Of a DNA stretch of 64,000 nt, positions 33,620 to 43,369 are shown piece after piece; the stretch's first letter is position 1; every line of letters begins with the position of its first letter. Both the position numbers and the translations under genes were made by a program. Source of the stretch: Caulobacter radicis (GTDB taxonomy: Bacteria; Pseudomonadota; Alphaproteobacteria; Caulobacterales; Caulobacteraceae); assembly GCF_003094615.1 (NCBI RefSeq), contig NZ_QDKO01000004.1:32542-96541 (forward strand). The letters are read 5' to 3'. Under the pieces are notes generated by a model, which was not told the origin of the DNA, searched no databases, and saw only the letters and a list, made by a program, of their open reading frames with translations.

Positions 33620-35719
33620 TCAGTGGTGGCCGTGGGATACGCCGCCGGCGCCGTCGGGCAGCACGATCTGGACGTTCTGCATCATGCCCTGGTCCTCGTG
33701 GTCGAGGATGTGGCAGTGCAGGACGTACTCGCCGATGTAGCGCTGGTAGCGGGTCCGGACGATCAGGGTGTAGGGCAGGTAGGGACCGTTGTCGGTCTTC
33801 TGCACGCTCTTGACCCACAGGGTGTCCTTCCACGCGCCCTTCAGGCCCGGATACTGCGGGTCGGGCGGGCCGGGGCCGAAGTCGTCGACCGCGCCGGGGG
33901 CGCTGACGTCCTTGCCGGTCGGGTCCAGGATCTTGACGATCTGGAACGGGTTCACGTGGATGTGGAACGGGTGGCTGACGAACTCCGAGCGCAGCTCCCA
34001 CTCCTGGGCCGTGCCCAGAACCAGGGTGCGGTCGACGCGGTCGGGGGCGTAGGGACGCGGCGCATAGTCCTGCGAACCAACCTCGAACTGCACCGGCATG
34101 TTGGTGTTCTGGCCCGGAATGGCGATGTTGAAGAGCACCTTCTCGGTCTCCGAGCCCTTGATCTCGGCCTCGGTGATGGTCGGGTGCGGCACGAAGCGGG
34201 TCAGCTTCAGGCCGTTGCGCAGGTCGGAAACGACGCTGGCGCGCACGTCAGGCGGCATCTGCACGTTGGCGGCGGCCACCAGTTCGCTGGTGACGAAGGC
34301 CGGGATGTCCCTGACCTCCTGGCCGGGCGCGACGCTGACCTTGCCAAGCAGGCGCGTACCGACCGCGATGCTGTTGACCGTGGCGCTGGGCGCGGTGTCG
34401 GCGTCGAGCATGCAGTAGTTGCCCGCCTTGGGGAAAACCACCAGCAGGTCGTTGCGATAGCCCGGCTGCAGGGTGACCACCGTGGCCTTGCGGGCCTGGG
34501 CGTCGGTCAGGCCATCGTCGGCGACCACGTAGAACGGAACCGGCTCGCCGATGCAGTAGGTCTTCTGGAAGGCCGGGCCGTCGGCCGCCGCCAGGCGCTC
34601 CATCGCCGCCGGACCGCCCTCGGCCATCTTCACGAACTGCAGCGAGATGGTGTCGCGCACGCCGGCGTGGATCATCCGCCAGCGGGCCAGCTCGCCCTGC
34701 TTGGCCGGCAGGGTGGCCAGAACCTGGCCGTTGATGCTGGTGTAGCGGCCCGACTGCCCCCAGCTGCCCGGCCCGAAGCCGTTGCCGTTGGCGTCGCTGT
34801 AGAACTCGATCACCCCGGTGTCGCCGGGATCGCAGACCCACTCGACCACATTGCCCTTGGCGTCGGTCTTGACCTTGATGTTCCCGTCCTTGCCCAGGCA
34901 CGCGTACTGGATCTGCTGGAACACCAGCAGCTTTTCCGGGATCGGGGCCCCGTTCTTGTAGAGCAGGGTGTCGAGGTCGCCGTTCGTGGCCAGGGTCGGC
35001 TTGCGGTCGCCCTTGATGACCAGGGCCCCGGCCATGCCGCTGGAGACCTGCAGCGCCGTCGAGCCGTGGCGGTGGGTGTGGTACCAGAAGGTGCCGGCCG
35101 GATGGTCGCGGGGGATGTTGTATTCGTACTCGAACTTCACCCCGGGATTGATCGACAGCAGCACGTTGTCGCTGTTGCCGGTCGGGCTGACCCACAGGCC
35201 GTGGCTGTGCAGGTTGGTGCCGTTGTAGCAGTGCGGCACGTTGATCAGCCAGTTGGGGTCGGTGCAGCTGGGGTCGGCCGGCAGCCTGTTGTCCAGCGCG
35301 ACGCGCACCGTCTCGCCCGGCCGCGTCGAGATCGTCGGCGCCACATAGGGCGTGGTCGGCGAGACGTCGGTGCCGTTGTAGCTGCGCAGGTGGACCTTGT
35401 CGTAGCGACCGTTGGCGGGATTGTAGAGCCGCCCGTCGGTGTAGACGATGTTCAGGGCCAGGCGCTTGTCGGCGGTGATCGCCGCCGTCGACGGCGGGAT
35501 GACATAGCTCTTGTCGCCCGAGGCCGTGCCGGTGATGGCCAGCAGGCTGGTCGTCGCCTTCTGGGCCGTCTCCTCGAGCGGCGCGCCCAGGACGCGGGGA
35601 TTGTCGACAATCCGGTCCTGCGCCGCGGCGGTCCCCGCCTGCACGGCGATCGCGGCCAGGGCCGCCCCCACCGCCAACATCACGCGCCTATCACGCGCGC
35701 GCCAACCAGCACCGCTCAT
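33620..35719 (-). CDS. Secreted multicopper oxidase
   Basis: 699 residues, longer than laccase-type enzymes (about 500). A signal peptide ends near residue 33 (TAAAQ). All four copper-binding clusters are present: HSHG at 171-174, HTHRH at 214-218, HPFHIHVNPF and HCHILDHEDQGM near the C-terminus; the terminal Met is the axial type-1 ligand. A 100-residue insert rich in Asn and Tyr (70-125) precedes the first cupredoxin domain. It oxidises phenols or metal ions with reduction of oxygen to water in the periplasm. It lies 103 bases upstream of the tyrosinase on the same strand. Confidence 0.9.
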   Translation of the reverse strand: MSGAGWRARDRRVMLAVGAALAAIAVQAGTAAAQDRIVDNPRVLGAPLEETAQKATTSLLAITGTASGDKSYVIPPSTAAITADKRLALNIVYTDGRLYNPANGRYDKVHLRSYNGTDVSPTTPYVAPTISTRPGETVRVALDNRLPADPSCTDPNWLINVPHCYNGTNLHSHGLWVSPTGNSDNVLLSINPGVKFEYEYNIPRDHPAGTFWYHTHRHGSTALQVSSGMAGALVIKGDRKPTLATNGDLDTLLYKNGAPIPEKLLVFQQIQYACLGKDGNIKVKTDAKGNVVEWVCDPGDTGVIEFYSDANGNGFGPGSWGQSGRYTSINGQVLATLPAKQGELARWRMIHAGVRDTISLQFVKMAEGGPAAMERLAAADGPAFQKTYCIGEPVPFYVVADDGLTDAQARKATVVTLQPGYRNDLLVVFPKAGNYCMLDADTAPSATVNSIAVGTRLLGKVSVAPGQEVRDIPAFVTSELVAAANVQMPPDVRASVVSDLRNGLKLTRFVPHPTITEAEIKGSETEKVLFNIAIPGQNTNMPVQFEVGSQDYAPRPYAPDRVDRTLVLGTAQEWELRSEFVSHPFHIHVNPFQIVKILDPTGKDVSAPGAVDDFGPGPPDPQYPGLKGAWKDTLWVKSVQKTDNGPYLPYTLIVRTRYQRYIGEYVLHCHILDHEDQGMMQNVQIVLPDGAGGVSHGHH

Positions 35720-35819
35720 CGCAGCCTCCCCGAACGACGTTCCCCGAGGCTACATACTACCTAAGCGATACTACAGGTGAAGGCTAAATTTTTGTGATCT
35801 TTCGCACACGCAGCAGGGC

Positions 35820-36440
35820 TCAACGCCAGGCGTAGTTGAAGCTGATGCTGATCCGCTGCTCCTCGGCCTGGTTGGGCGTCACCTCGTGGCGAAGCCAGCT
35901 CTCCCACATCAGGATCGTGCCCGGCTCGGGCCGCACGTAGACGAACGGTTGCAGGCTCTCGGGCGCGTCTTCCTGGCGGGTCGGCGCGGCCATCATCATC
36001 GGCAGGCGCGGGTCCTCGAACTTCAGCGCCGAGGCGCCCTCCGGGATGGTGACGTAGACCGTGCCGGAGATCACGCTGTGGGGATGGATGTGGCCGGTGT
36101 GCTGGCCGCCCGGATCCAGGATGTTGATCCAGAAGCTGTCCATCACCAGCTTGCCGCCGGCCAGGTCGAAGCGCAGCGCCTTGGCGAAGGCCGCCGCGTG
36201 CTTGTCGAGCTTCTTTTTCAGGTCTGCGAACAGGCTGTCGCGCTGGGCCAGGTCGTCCAGCGAGGCGTAGGAGGTGTACCCCAGATAGCCCTTGCGCTCG
36301 GCCCAGGCCTGGCCGGCCTCGTCGTCCTCGGCCACGGCGATGCAGGCGTCGTGCAGGTCGTCGATGAAGGTCTCGAAGTCCTTCTCGCCGGACAGGGCGG
36401 CTTCATAGAGCGGGGTGACGAAGAGCGAGCGCGTGGTCAT
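35820..36440 (-). CDS. TIGR02466-family putative 2-oxoglutarate/Fe(II) oxygenase
   Basis: 206 residues from ATG 36440 (MTTRSLFVTPLYEAAL); 12 further in-frame residues upstream are not needed. The double-stranded beta-helix carries FWINILDPGGQHTGHIHPHS, ISGTVYV and PEPGTILMWESWLRHEV, which give the His ligands and the Arg/Ser context of the TIGR02466 group. SISFNYAW at the C-terminus is characteristic. Substrate unknown; related proteins are prolyl hydroxylase-like and often phage-encoded. It lies 100 bases upstream of the multicopper oxidase, and divergent from the toxin-antitoxin pair. Confidence 0.8.
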   Translation of the reverse strand: MTTRSLFVTPLYEAALSGEKDFETFIDDLHDACIAVAEDDEAGQAWAERKGYLGYTSYASLDDLAQRDSLFADLKKKLDKHAAAFAKALRFDLAGGKLVMDSFWINILDPGGQHTGHIHPHSVISGTVYVTIPEGASALKFEDPRLPMMMAAPTRQEDAPESLQPFVYVRPEPGTILMWESWLRHEVTPNQAEEQRISISFNYAWR

Positions 36441-36466
36441 GGGGCGCCTCATAGCGCCCGAGCGCG

Positions 36467-36490
36467 TTGACGACAAACCGCGAATAGAAC
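36467..36490 (+). promoter_or_regulatory. Candidate Caulobacter housekeeping promoter for the toxin-antitoxin pair
   Basis: TTGACGA (36467-36473) and AATAGAAC (36483-36490) resemble the Caulobacter sigma-73 consensus TTGACGS-N10-14-GCTANAWC with a 9-base spacer, one short. The antitoxin ATG is 12 bases downstream of the -10. Confidence 0.4.
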
Positions 36491-36501
36491 ATCATGGGAA
36501 C

Positions 36502-36822
36502 ATGACTGACGGCGCCCTCATCATAAGGATCGACGCGGCGCGCGCCGAGCGCCTACGGCCGTTCGCCGAGGCAGCCGGTCTGAGCGTTGAAGAGTATGCT
36601 CTCGACGTTCTGCGGCGCGCCGTCGAACAGCCGGGCCTCGAAGAAGCTGATAGCCCGTGGAACGGATCACCGGCTCGCGTAGTGCAGGACAACGGCTTCG
36701 GCGAGGACGCGGAAGCCTATGCCGACGAACTGGATCGGATCGCTGAGGAAGCACTGAGAACCGGCGGCATTCCTTTCGAGGTCTTACAAGCCCGCCTTCG
36801 CAACCTCGGACAGCCCCGCTGA
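36502..36822 (+). CDS. Antitoxin of a ParE-type toxin-antitoxin system
   Basis: 106 residues from ATG 36502. A ribbon-helix-helix-like N-terminus (ALIIRIDAARAERLRPFAEAAGLSVEEYALDVL, residues 4-36 in part) is followed by an acidic tail (EEADSPWN, FGEDAEAYADELDRIAEEAL) that would wrap the toxin. Three bases separate it from the toxin gene, the usual antitoxin-first order. The system would be autoregulated through the promoter just upstream. The antitoxin family is not one I can name; the call rests on layout and pattern. Confidence 0.72.
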   Translation: MTDGALIIRIDAARAERLRPFAEAAGLSVEEYALDVLRRAVEQPGLEEADSPWNGSPARVVQDNGFGEDAEAYADELDRIAEEALRTGGIPFEVLQARLRNLGQPR

Positions 36823-36825
36823 TCC

Positions 36826-37107
36826 ATGTATCGGGTCATCGTCACACCGGCGGCCATAGCCGATGTCGATTACCTTGAAGACTGGCTGCTCAAACGCGGC
36901 GCCGATTACGGCCTCGCGCTAGGCGGCAAGCTCGCGGATGCTTCAGCCACCCTCGTCGAGTATTCCGAGCGCACCTCGCTGAGCAAAGATGGTCGTTACC
37001 GTGAACTCCACGTGACCTTCCACTCGAACCAGTACGTCATCCAATATCAAGTCCACGGCGACGCCGTGGTGATCCTGCGCATCCGACACAGCCTCGAACG
37101 TCGCTGA
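36826..37107 (+). CDS. RelE/ParE-family toxin
   Basis: 93 residues. The plasmid-stabilisation fold is seen in [24 protein letters not shown], the central [24 protein letters not shown] and the end [13 protein letters not shown], typical of ParE, whose members poison gyrase, or RelE, which cleaves ribosome-bound mRNA. The IRHSLERR tail fits ParE-like proteins. It is only 28 bases upstream of the uvrC start. Confidence 0.82.
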   Translation: MYRVIVTPAAIADVDYLEDWLLKRGADYGLALGGKLADASATLVEYSERTSLSKDGRYRELHVTFHSNQYVIQYQVHGDAVVILRIRHSLERR

Positions 37108-37135
37108 TTCCGCCGGACTCGCCTATATCTGCCTC

Positions 37136-39046
37136 GTGACCGACACCACCGCCGACATCCCCTCCCCCGCCGAACCGCCGAAATTGTCCGGCGCCGCCCT
37201 GATCAAGGACGAGGTCACGCGCCTGCCCGACGGACCGGGCGTCTACCGGATGATCGGCGACGCCGGCGAGGTGCTCTACGTCGGCAAGGCCAAGAGCCTC
37301 AAGAAGCGCGTCGTGCAGTACGCGCAGGGCCGCTTCCACACCAACCGCATCGCCCACATGGTCGACGCCACGCGGGCGATGGAGTTCGTCACCACCCGCA
37401 CCGAAGCCGACGCCCTGCTGCTCGAGATCAACCTGATCAAGCAGCTGAAGCCGCGCTTCAACGTGCTGCTGCGCGACGACAAGAGCTTTCCCGAGATCCT
37501 CATCCGCCGCGACCACGACGCCGCCCAGCTGCGCAAGCATCGCGGCGCGCACGCGATCAAGGGCGACTATTTCGGACCGTTCGCCAGCGCCTGGGCGGTG
37601 AACCGCACGCTCAACACCCTGCAGAAGGCGTTTCTGCTCCGCTCGTGCAGCGACAGCGTCTACGAGACGCGCGACCGCCCCTGCATGCTGCACCAGATCA
37701 AGCGCTGCGCCGCGCCCTGCACCGGCCTGATCAGCCTTGAGGACTACGCTGGCCTGGTCGACCAGGCCGAGGCTTTCCTGAGGGGGAAGTCCCGCGCGGT
37801 CATGGGCCAGATGGCCAAGGAGATGGAGGCCGCGGCCGAGGACCTGGAGTTCGAGCGCGCCGCCCGCCTGCGCGACCGCATCCGCGCCCTGGCCGCCGTC
37901 GCCCAGGAAAGCCAGATCAACCCCGACACCGTCGAGGAGGCCGACGTCGTCGCCCTGCACGTCGAGGGCGGCCAGGCCTGCGTGCAGGTGTTCTTCTTCC
38001 GCGCCGGCCAGAACTGGGGCAACCACGCCTACTTCCCCCGTATCACCGGCGCCGCCGAGGACGAGGAGGAAGGCGTCACCGAGGAGCAGCGGATCATCAC
38101 CGCGTTCCTGGGCCAATTCTACGACGACAAGCCGATCCCCCGCCTGATCCTGGCCAACGTCCAGCCGGCCGACGCCGACCTCTTGAGCGAGGCCTTCGCC
38201 CTGAAGAGCGGCCGCAAGGTCGAGATCGCCGTGCCCAAGCGCGGCGAGAAGGCCGACCTGGTCGGCCATGCCCTGACCAACGCCCGCGAAGCCCTGGGCC
38301 GCCGCATGGCCGAGGGCAGCGCCCAGACCAAGCTGCTGGCCGGCGTCGCCGAGGCCTTCAAGCTGGACGCCCCGCCCGAGCGGATCGAGGTCTACGACAA
38401 CAGCCACATCCAGGGCACCAACGCCGTGGGCGGCATGATCGTGGCGGGCCCCGAAGGCTTCATGAAGGGCCAGTACCGCAAGTTCAACATCAAGAGCACC
38501 GAGCTCACGCCCGGCGACGACTACGGCATGATGAAGGAGGTGCTGAAGCGCCGCTTCTCCCGCCTGGTCAAGGAAGAGGAAGAAGGCGACGACGCCAACC
38601 GCCCCGACCTCGTCCTGGTCGATGGCGGCAAGGGCCAGCTGGACGCGGCGCTGGAGATCATGGCCGACCTGGGCGTCGACGACATCACCGTCATCGGCGT
38701 CGCCAAGGGTCCTGATCGCGACGCCGGGCTGGAGCGCTTCTTCATCCCCGGCCAGACGCCGTTCATGCTCGAGCCCAAGTCGCCGGTCCTCTACTACCTG
38801 CAACGCCTGCGCGACGAGGCCCACCGCTTCGCCATCGGCGCCCACCGCACCCGTCGCAGCATGGACCTGAAGAAGAACCCGCTCGACGAGATCGAGGGCG
38901 TGGGCCCCGGCCGCAAGAAGGCCCTGCTGCACGCCTTCGGCTCGGCCAAGGGCGTCGGGCGGGCCAGCGTCGAGGACCTGATCAAGGTCGACGGCGTCAG
39001 CCAGGCCCTGGCCGAGCGCATCCACGCCTTCTTCCGCAAGGGCTGA
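37136..39046 (+). CDS. uvrC: Excinuclease ABC subunit C
   Basis: 636 residues from GTG 37136. The GIY-YIG nuclease domain opens the protein ([18 protein letters not shown]), a UvrB-binding UVR segment lies near 235-270 ([20 protein letters not shown]), the RNase H-like nuclease domain carries [10 protein letters not shown] and [13 protein letters not shown], and two C-terminal helix-hairpin-helix motifs end it ([25 protein letters not shown]). Makes both incisions in nucleotide excision repair. No LexA-type GTTC-N7-GTTC box was seen in the 28 bases upstream. Confidence 0.95.
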   Translation: MTDTTADIPSPAEPPKLSGAALIKDEVTRLPDGPGVYRMIGDAGEVLYVGKAKSLKKRVVQYAQGRFHTNRIAHMVDATRAMEFVTTRTEADALLLEINLIKQLKPRFNVLLRDDKSFPEILIRRDHDAAQLRKHRGAHAIKGDYFGPFASAWAVNRTLNTLQKAFLLRSCSDSVYETRDRPCMLHQIKRCAAPCTGLISLEDYAGLVDQAEAFLRGKSRAVMGQMAKEMEAAAEDLEFERAARLRDRIRALAAVAQESQINPDTVEEADVVALHVEGGQACVQVFFFRAGQNWGNHAYFPRITGAAEDEEEGVTEEQRIITAFLGQFYDDKPIPRLILANVQPADADLLSEAFALKSGRKVEIAVPKRGEKADLVGHALTNAREALGRRMAEGSAQTKLLAGVAEAFKLDAPPERIEVYDNSHIQGTNAVGGMIVAGPEGFMKGQYRKFNIKSTELTPGDDYGMMKEVLKRRFSRLVKEEEEGDDANRPDLVLVDGGKGQLDAALEIMADLGVDDITVIGVAKGPDRDAGLERFFIPGQTPFMLEPKSPVLYYLQRLRDEAHRFAIGAHRTRRSMDLKKNPLDEIEGVGPGRKKALLHAFGSAKGVGRASVEDLIKVDGVSQALAERIHAFFRKG

Positions 39047-39185
39047 TCCCCCTACCCAAAACGGGCCGGCGCGATTGACAACGCCGGTCGCCGAACGGAA
39101 CCTCAGGCCGCTCTGGAAAAGCATTCAACCTGCCACGTGGCGCGACCAACGCGCCGCGCCGGAGCCGTTTGGGGGAAACATCGCC

Positions 39186-40538
39186 ATGACCATTCTGCCG
39201 TTCCTGCGGGGCCGCGGCTTCGCGCGCCCGCTCGCCCAGGCCTGCCCTGGCGCCGACACCCACACCGACGCGCCCCAGCCGATCCCGCGCGAATTGTCGG
39301 TGATCCGCCTGCCGGCCGACCACTACCTGCACCGCGACGCCCCCACCGAGTGGTGGTGGCACATCGGCACGCTGAAGGCCGGCGACAGGGTGTTCGGCTT
39401 CGAGATCAACGCCGCCTCGTTCCAGGGCCGGGGCTTCGGCTTTTCGCAGATCATGCTGACCGACGTCGCCGCCAAGAAGCATTACCAGCGCACCACCACC
39501 TTCACCCCGCCGGCCGGCTATGACCCGGCCACCTGGGCCGAGCACGACGTCAACCGCGACTGGCGCGTGCGGCTGGGCGACCCGAACAGCCGGCTGACCG
39601 CGATCAAGGTGACCAATCCGGGCTCGGGCTACGACCCCCTCGCCACCACCGTCACCGTGACCGGCGGCGGCGGTTCGCAGGCCATAGCCTGGCCGCTGGT
39701 CGACCCGACCACCGGCGCCATCCTGTCGATCCAGCTGACCAACCCGGGGCGCGGCTACACCTCGCCGCCGCACATCGTCATCACCGGCAAGGGCTCGGGC
39801 GCCACCGCCGAGGCGGTGCACACCTTCATCACCATGGACGCGGCCTGGGGCGACCCCACCCAGAACATGGCCGTGGTCTCCAAGCTGACCGACGACGCCA
39901 CCGACACCGAGGTCGTCTTCGACCTGACCCTGTCGCAGAAGGGCGCGCCGTTCGTGGTCTGGGGCACCGGCGTCACCCAGATCCTGCCGCCGGCCAGCGG
40001 CTCGCACCTGCAGACCGGCAACTACTACTACTCGCTGACCAACGTCGCCGCCTCGGGCACGATCACCATCGACGGCGAGATCTTCGAGGTCACGGGCAAG
40101 ACCTGGATGGACCACGAGTACGGCTTCTTCGGCACCGCCCAGAACCCGGTCAAGTGGATCCTGCAGAACGCCCAGCTCGACAACGGCTGGTCGCTGTCGA
40201 ACCACTACGTCCTAGCCGGCGGCAACAAGCGGCCAAATCCCGGCGAACCGGTCCCCTGCGAGGTCACCTTGCAGGACCCCGAAGGCCAGATGTACGTCGT
40301 GCCCGGCGTCATGACCGCCGAGCGCCCCTGGACCAGCCCGGCCTCCGGCGTGGTCTACTATCTCGACTACCAGCTCGACATCGCCGGCTTCGACGCGGTG
40401 CTGAACTTCAAGGCCCTGCTGGCCGACCAGGAGTTCCCGTTGCCCACCGGTTCGATCTACGAGGGCATCGCCTCGGCCGAGGGCAGCTTCCAGGGCAAGC
40501 CCGCGTCGGGCACGGGTTGGATCGAACAGGCGCTCTGA
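39186..40538 (+). CDS. AttH/CrtC-type lipocalin-like protein with inserted GxGY repeats
   Basis: 450 residues from ATG 39186, preceded by GGGGGAAA; upstream frame to 39075 lacks a ribosome-binding site. The N-terminal part (RLPADHYLHRDAPTEWWWHIG, then VFGFEINAASFQGRGF) and later WMDHEYGF and GWSLSNHYVLAGG match the AttH/CrtC hydroxysteroid/carotenoid hydratase-like lipocalin fold. Residues 137-213 interrupt it with two repeats of the form (I)xLTNPGxGY...P..V.ITG.GSGA, usually found in phage tail or surface proteins. No clear signal peptide. Some relatives belong to carotenoid, prenyl or toxin pathways; function here unknown. Confidence 0.75.
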   Translation: MTILPFLRGRGFARPLAQACPGADTHTDAPQPIPRELSVIRLPADHYLHRDAPTEWWWHIGTLKAGDRVFGFEINAASFQGRGFGFSQIMLTDVAAKKHYQRTTTFTPPAGYDPATWAEHDVNRDWRVRLGDPNSRLTAIKVTNPGSGYDPLATTVTVTGGGGSQAIAWPLVDPTTGAILSIQLTNPGRGYTSPPHIVITGKGSGATAEAVHTFITMDAAWGDPTQNMAVVSKLTDDATDTEVVFDLTLSQKGAPFVVWGTGVTQILPPASGSHLQTGNYYYSLTNVAASGTITIDGEIFEVTGKTWMDHEYGFFGTAQNPVKWILQNAQLDNGWSLSNHYVLAGGNKRPNPGEPVPCEVTLQDPEGQMYVVPGVMTAERPWTSPASGVVYYLDYQLDIAGFDAVLNFKALLADQEFPLPTGSIYEGIASAEGSFQGKPASGTGWIEQAL

Positions 40539-40578
40539 GGCCGGCGGGCATGGCGCGGGACGCGCGCAAAGGTTAAGC

Positions 40579-41688
40579 TTGGACATGTCCTCGCCCGCCT
40601 TCGCCGCGTCCCCCTTCCCGCCCGTCGCCTGGACCGACCACGGCAACCACGACTGGACCGGGCGCGGCCCAGGCGGCGAGGACCTGAGCTTCGCCGGCGC
40701 CCGGTCGGGCCTGTTCGACGGCCGACGCAACAGCGGGCGCGGCAGCAACGTGATGTCCCTGACCGTGCAGGGCCTGCGCCCGGCCCAGCTGACCGCCGAG
40801 AGCGCCTATGACCGCCTGGCCAAGGACATCGGCTACGCCGTCGAGCCGCAGACCGGCGACACCGAGTTCGACAGCCGCATCTATCTGACAACCGCCGACC
40901 AGCACCTGATCGCCGCGCTGCGCGAGCGGCCCGACCTGCGCCGCGCGGTGCTCGAGCTGTTCGACGCCGGCGCCGCCCAGGTCGATATCGCCTTCAGCCG
41001 CGTCACCATGACCATGGCCGGCGCCCTGCGACCCGACCGCGACGACGGCCAGCACGACATGGCGACCGCCGGCGAGGCGCTCTGCGCCTTCGCCAAGCTC
41101 TGGCCCGGCCCGGGCGACGGCCCCGCGCCGGCGCCGTCCTGGTTCGACCGGCGGATCTTGGGCCTGGCCTGGGCCCTGCTGGCGGGCGGCGCGATCTTCG
41201 CGGCCCATCACGACAGCGAGCAGCTGTGGGCCCGCCAGATCGAGACCTACGCCCAGCTCGACTGGCTGGGCATGGCGGCCTGGCTGGCGGTCGCCGTGGG
41301 GCCCTACGTCCTGCTCGGCGCCCGGCGGGCCTCGTCGCACCGCACGCTGCTGGTCGTCGGCCTGGTCGCCCTGTGCCTGCTGCCGTTCAGCAAGGAGCTG
41401 CTGCAATTGCGCGCCAACAAGTGGCTGACCCGCGCAGAGACCGTCGTCCCGGCCCAGCTGACCGACCTGCGCCAGGACACCGACGGCCTGCATCGCGACG
41501 GCTACGAGGCCGTGATCGTGGTCGATGACCGGCCGACCGAATGGGAGCTGTCGCCCCAGGAGGGCCGGCTGGCGGCAGAGGGGCGCCTGTGCGTCGCCGG
41601 GGTCGTGGCCACCGGCCTGCGCGACCTGCGCTACGTCAGGACCGTGCGCACCTGGGCCTGCCGCCCGGGCCAGGGCGGCAAACCCTAG
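40579..41688 (+). CDS. Hypothetical membrane protein
   Basis: 369 residues from TTG 40579 (AAAGG six bases upstream) or two shorter from ATG 40585. The N-terminal 195 residues are soluble and contain NVMSLTVQGLRPAQLTAESAYDRL; a helix at about 195-213 and two more near 230-250 and 262-280 form a small membrane domain, followed by an 80-residue C-terminal soluble region with YEAVIVVDDRPTEWELSP. No family recognised. It is convergent with the sensor kinase and overlaps its end by four bases. Confidence 0.6.
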   Translation: MDMSSPAFAASPFPPVAWTDHGNHDWTGRGPGGEDLSFAGARSGLFDGRRNSGRGSNVMSLTVQGLRPAQLTAESAYDRLAKDIGYAVEPQTGDTEFDSRIYLTTADQHLIAALRERPDLRRAVLELFDAGAAQVDIAFSRVTMTMAGALRPDRDDGQHDMATAGEALCAFAKLWPGPGDGPAPAPSWFDRRILGLAWALLAGGAIFAAHHDSEQLWARQIETYAQLDWLGMAAWLAVAVGPYVLLGARRASSHRTLLVVGLVALCLLPFSKELLQLRANKWLTRAETVVPAQLTDLRQDTDGLHRDGYEAVIVVDDRPTEWELSPQEGRLAAEGRLCVAGVVATGLRDLRYVRTVRTWACRPGQGGKP

Positions 41689-43361
41689 AAGTCGTTGCTC
41701 CAGCGCTGCACCGAGGCCAGCGGCAGCCAGGCTTCGAACACCAGGCCGTCGGGGTGGAAGTCGAAGCGCGAGCGGCCCTTCAGCTCGCGCTGGGTCAGAT
41801 TCTCGATCAGCCGCGCGCCAAAGCCGAACCGCTCGGGCTCGCTGACCGCCGGGCCGCCGCTCTCGCTCCAGGTCAGGCGCAGCTGCCGCGCGTCCTGGTC
41901 GAGGCTCCAGCGCAGGCTCACCCGCCCTTCGGCCGCCGACAGCGCGCCGTACTTGGCGCTGTTGGTGGCCAGTTCGTGCAGCACCATCGACAGCGACACC
42001 GCCACGTGCGGGCTCAGCGCCACCTTCGGCCCCGAAGCGTCGATGCCCTCGCCGTGCGCCTTGACGCAGATCGCCGCCACGTCGGTCAGGTCGGCCTCGT
42101 TCCAGCCGGTGCGGGTCAGGAGGTCGTGGGCCGCCGAGAAGGCCACCAGCCGCTCGGTGAAGATCCGCACCTGGTCGGCGTCGAGCTTGGCGAAGGTCTG
42201 GCGGGCCAGCGACTGCACGGTGGCCAGGTTGTTCTTCACCCGATGGTTAAGCTCGTTGATCATCACCGCCTGGCGCGCCTCGCGGGCCTCCAGTTCGTGC
42301 GAGGCGGCGACCAGGGCCTCGCGCACCACGGCGATCTCGGCCAGCCCGCCGCGCTTGTTCGGATCCAGCGGCCGCCCCTCCCCGATCGCCCCGGCGTCCT
42401 CGACCAGGCCCACGACCTCGCGGTTGATGCGGTTGGCCAGGAACAGCGCCATGCCCACGCCCAGCAGCAGCAGCAACGGGAAGATCGCCGCCGTGCCCCA
42501 GGCCGCCGCCACCCCCACCTTGGCGACGTCGGCGCGGGGGATGGCCACCACCAGCGTCCAGCCCGTGCGCGGCGAGCGGCTGTAGGCCACGCGGGTCTTC
42601 ACGTTGTCGAGCGACACGCTCTTGCTGATCCCCTCGTTCGAGCGGGCCAGGTTGCGGGTCATGTCCGGCGAGGCGCTGGCCCCGGTGAAGCGCTCGTTGC
42701 GCACCGAGCGGGCGATCACCTTGCGCTGGTTGTCGAGGATGGTGGCGACCCAGCTCTCGGGCGCGCGCTGCTGGCGGAATACCGAGGTGAAGCTGGCCGC
42801 CTCGACCACGTAAGACACCACATAGGCCTGCCCCTTGATGTCGACCGGAGCGCCGACGGTGATCACGTGGCGCTGGGCCAGGGCGCCCATGCGCAGGTCC
42901 GACACCTGGGTGCGGCCGGCCGCGCGGGCGGCGACCATGTAGGCCGGCGGCGGGGTCTTGGGCAGGGCCGCGCCCCACGGAACCAGGGTGTTGACCACCT
43001 GCTGGCCGTCGGCCGCGGTCACGGCCACCCAGCCGGGCCGGTTGCCGGTGGCCCGCTTGGCCCGGACGTAGAAGTTCTTCCAGTCGCCGTTCAGCAGCGC
43101 CTGGTCGGTGGCCAGGGTCTCGGCCACCGCCACGCCCTCGGCCACCTGCCGGTCGACCGCGCCCGACAGCGCCCGCGCGGTGGCCAGCAGCTGCTCTTCC
43201 AGCTGGTCGCGGTTCTGGCGGTTGGAGCGTTCGAGCAGCAGCGCCGTGGCGGCCAGGGCCGGCACCAGCAGGCTGACGGTCAGCAGCACCAGCAGGCCGC
43301 GGACCGAGCTGCGCAGGCCCCGGTGCGACGCGGCCGGGGTCTCGGAAGGGTTGGACGCCAT
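41685..43361 (-). CDS. HWE/HisKA_2-family sensor histidine kinase with periplasmic Cache-like sensor
   Basis: 558 residues. Transmembrane helices at about 20-43 and 285-310 enclose a 240-residue periplasmic domain (NGDWKNFYVRAKRATGNRPG, VISYVVEAASFTSVF-like strands) that looks like a double Cache sensor. A HAMP-like linker leads to ELNHRVKNNLATVQSLARQT with phospho-acceptor H373, then the HWE-type ATPase motifs HELATNSAKYGAL and RFGFGARLIENL. Such kinases usually act in stress or light responses, often with orphan regulators. No response regulator is adjacent. It has no ribosome-binding site and may be coupled to a 21-codon ORF just upstream. Confidence 0.87.
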   Translation of the reverse strand: MASNPSETPAASHRGLRSSVRGLLVLLTVSLLVPALAATALLLERSNRQNRDQLEEQLLATARALSGAVDRQVAEGVAVAETLATDQALLNGDWKNFYVRAKRATGNRPGWVAVTAADGQQVVNTLVPWGAALPKTPPPAYMVAARAAGRTQVSDLRMGALAQRHVITVGAPVDIKGQAYVVSYVVEAASFTSVFRQQRAPESWVATILDNQRKVIARSVRNERFTGASASPDMTRNLARSNEGISKSVSLDNVKTRVAYSRSPRTGWTLVVAIPRADVAKVGVAAAWGTAAIFPLLLLLGVGMALFLANRINREVVGLVEDAGAIGEGRPLDPNKRGGLAEIAVVREALVAASHELEAREARQAVMINELNHRVKNNLATVQSLARQTFAKLDADQVRIFTERLVAFSAAHDLLTRTGWNEADLTDVAAICVKAHGEGIDASGPKVALSPHVAVSLSMVLHELATNSAKYGALSAAEGRVSLRWSLDQDARQLRLTWSESGGPAVSEPERFGFGARLIENLTQRELKGRSRFDFHPDGLVFEAWLPLASVQRWSNDF

Positions 43362-43369
43362 GGGCGGAA

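Noticed and set aside
37108..37135. LexA box upstream of uvrC
   Set aside because: The Caulobacter GTTC-N7-GTTC pattern is absent in the gap.
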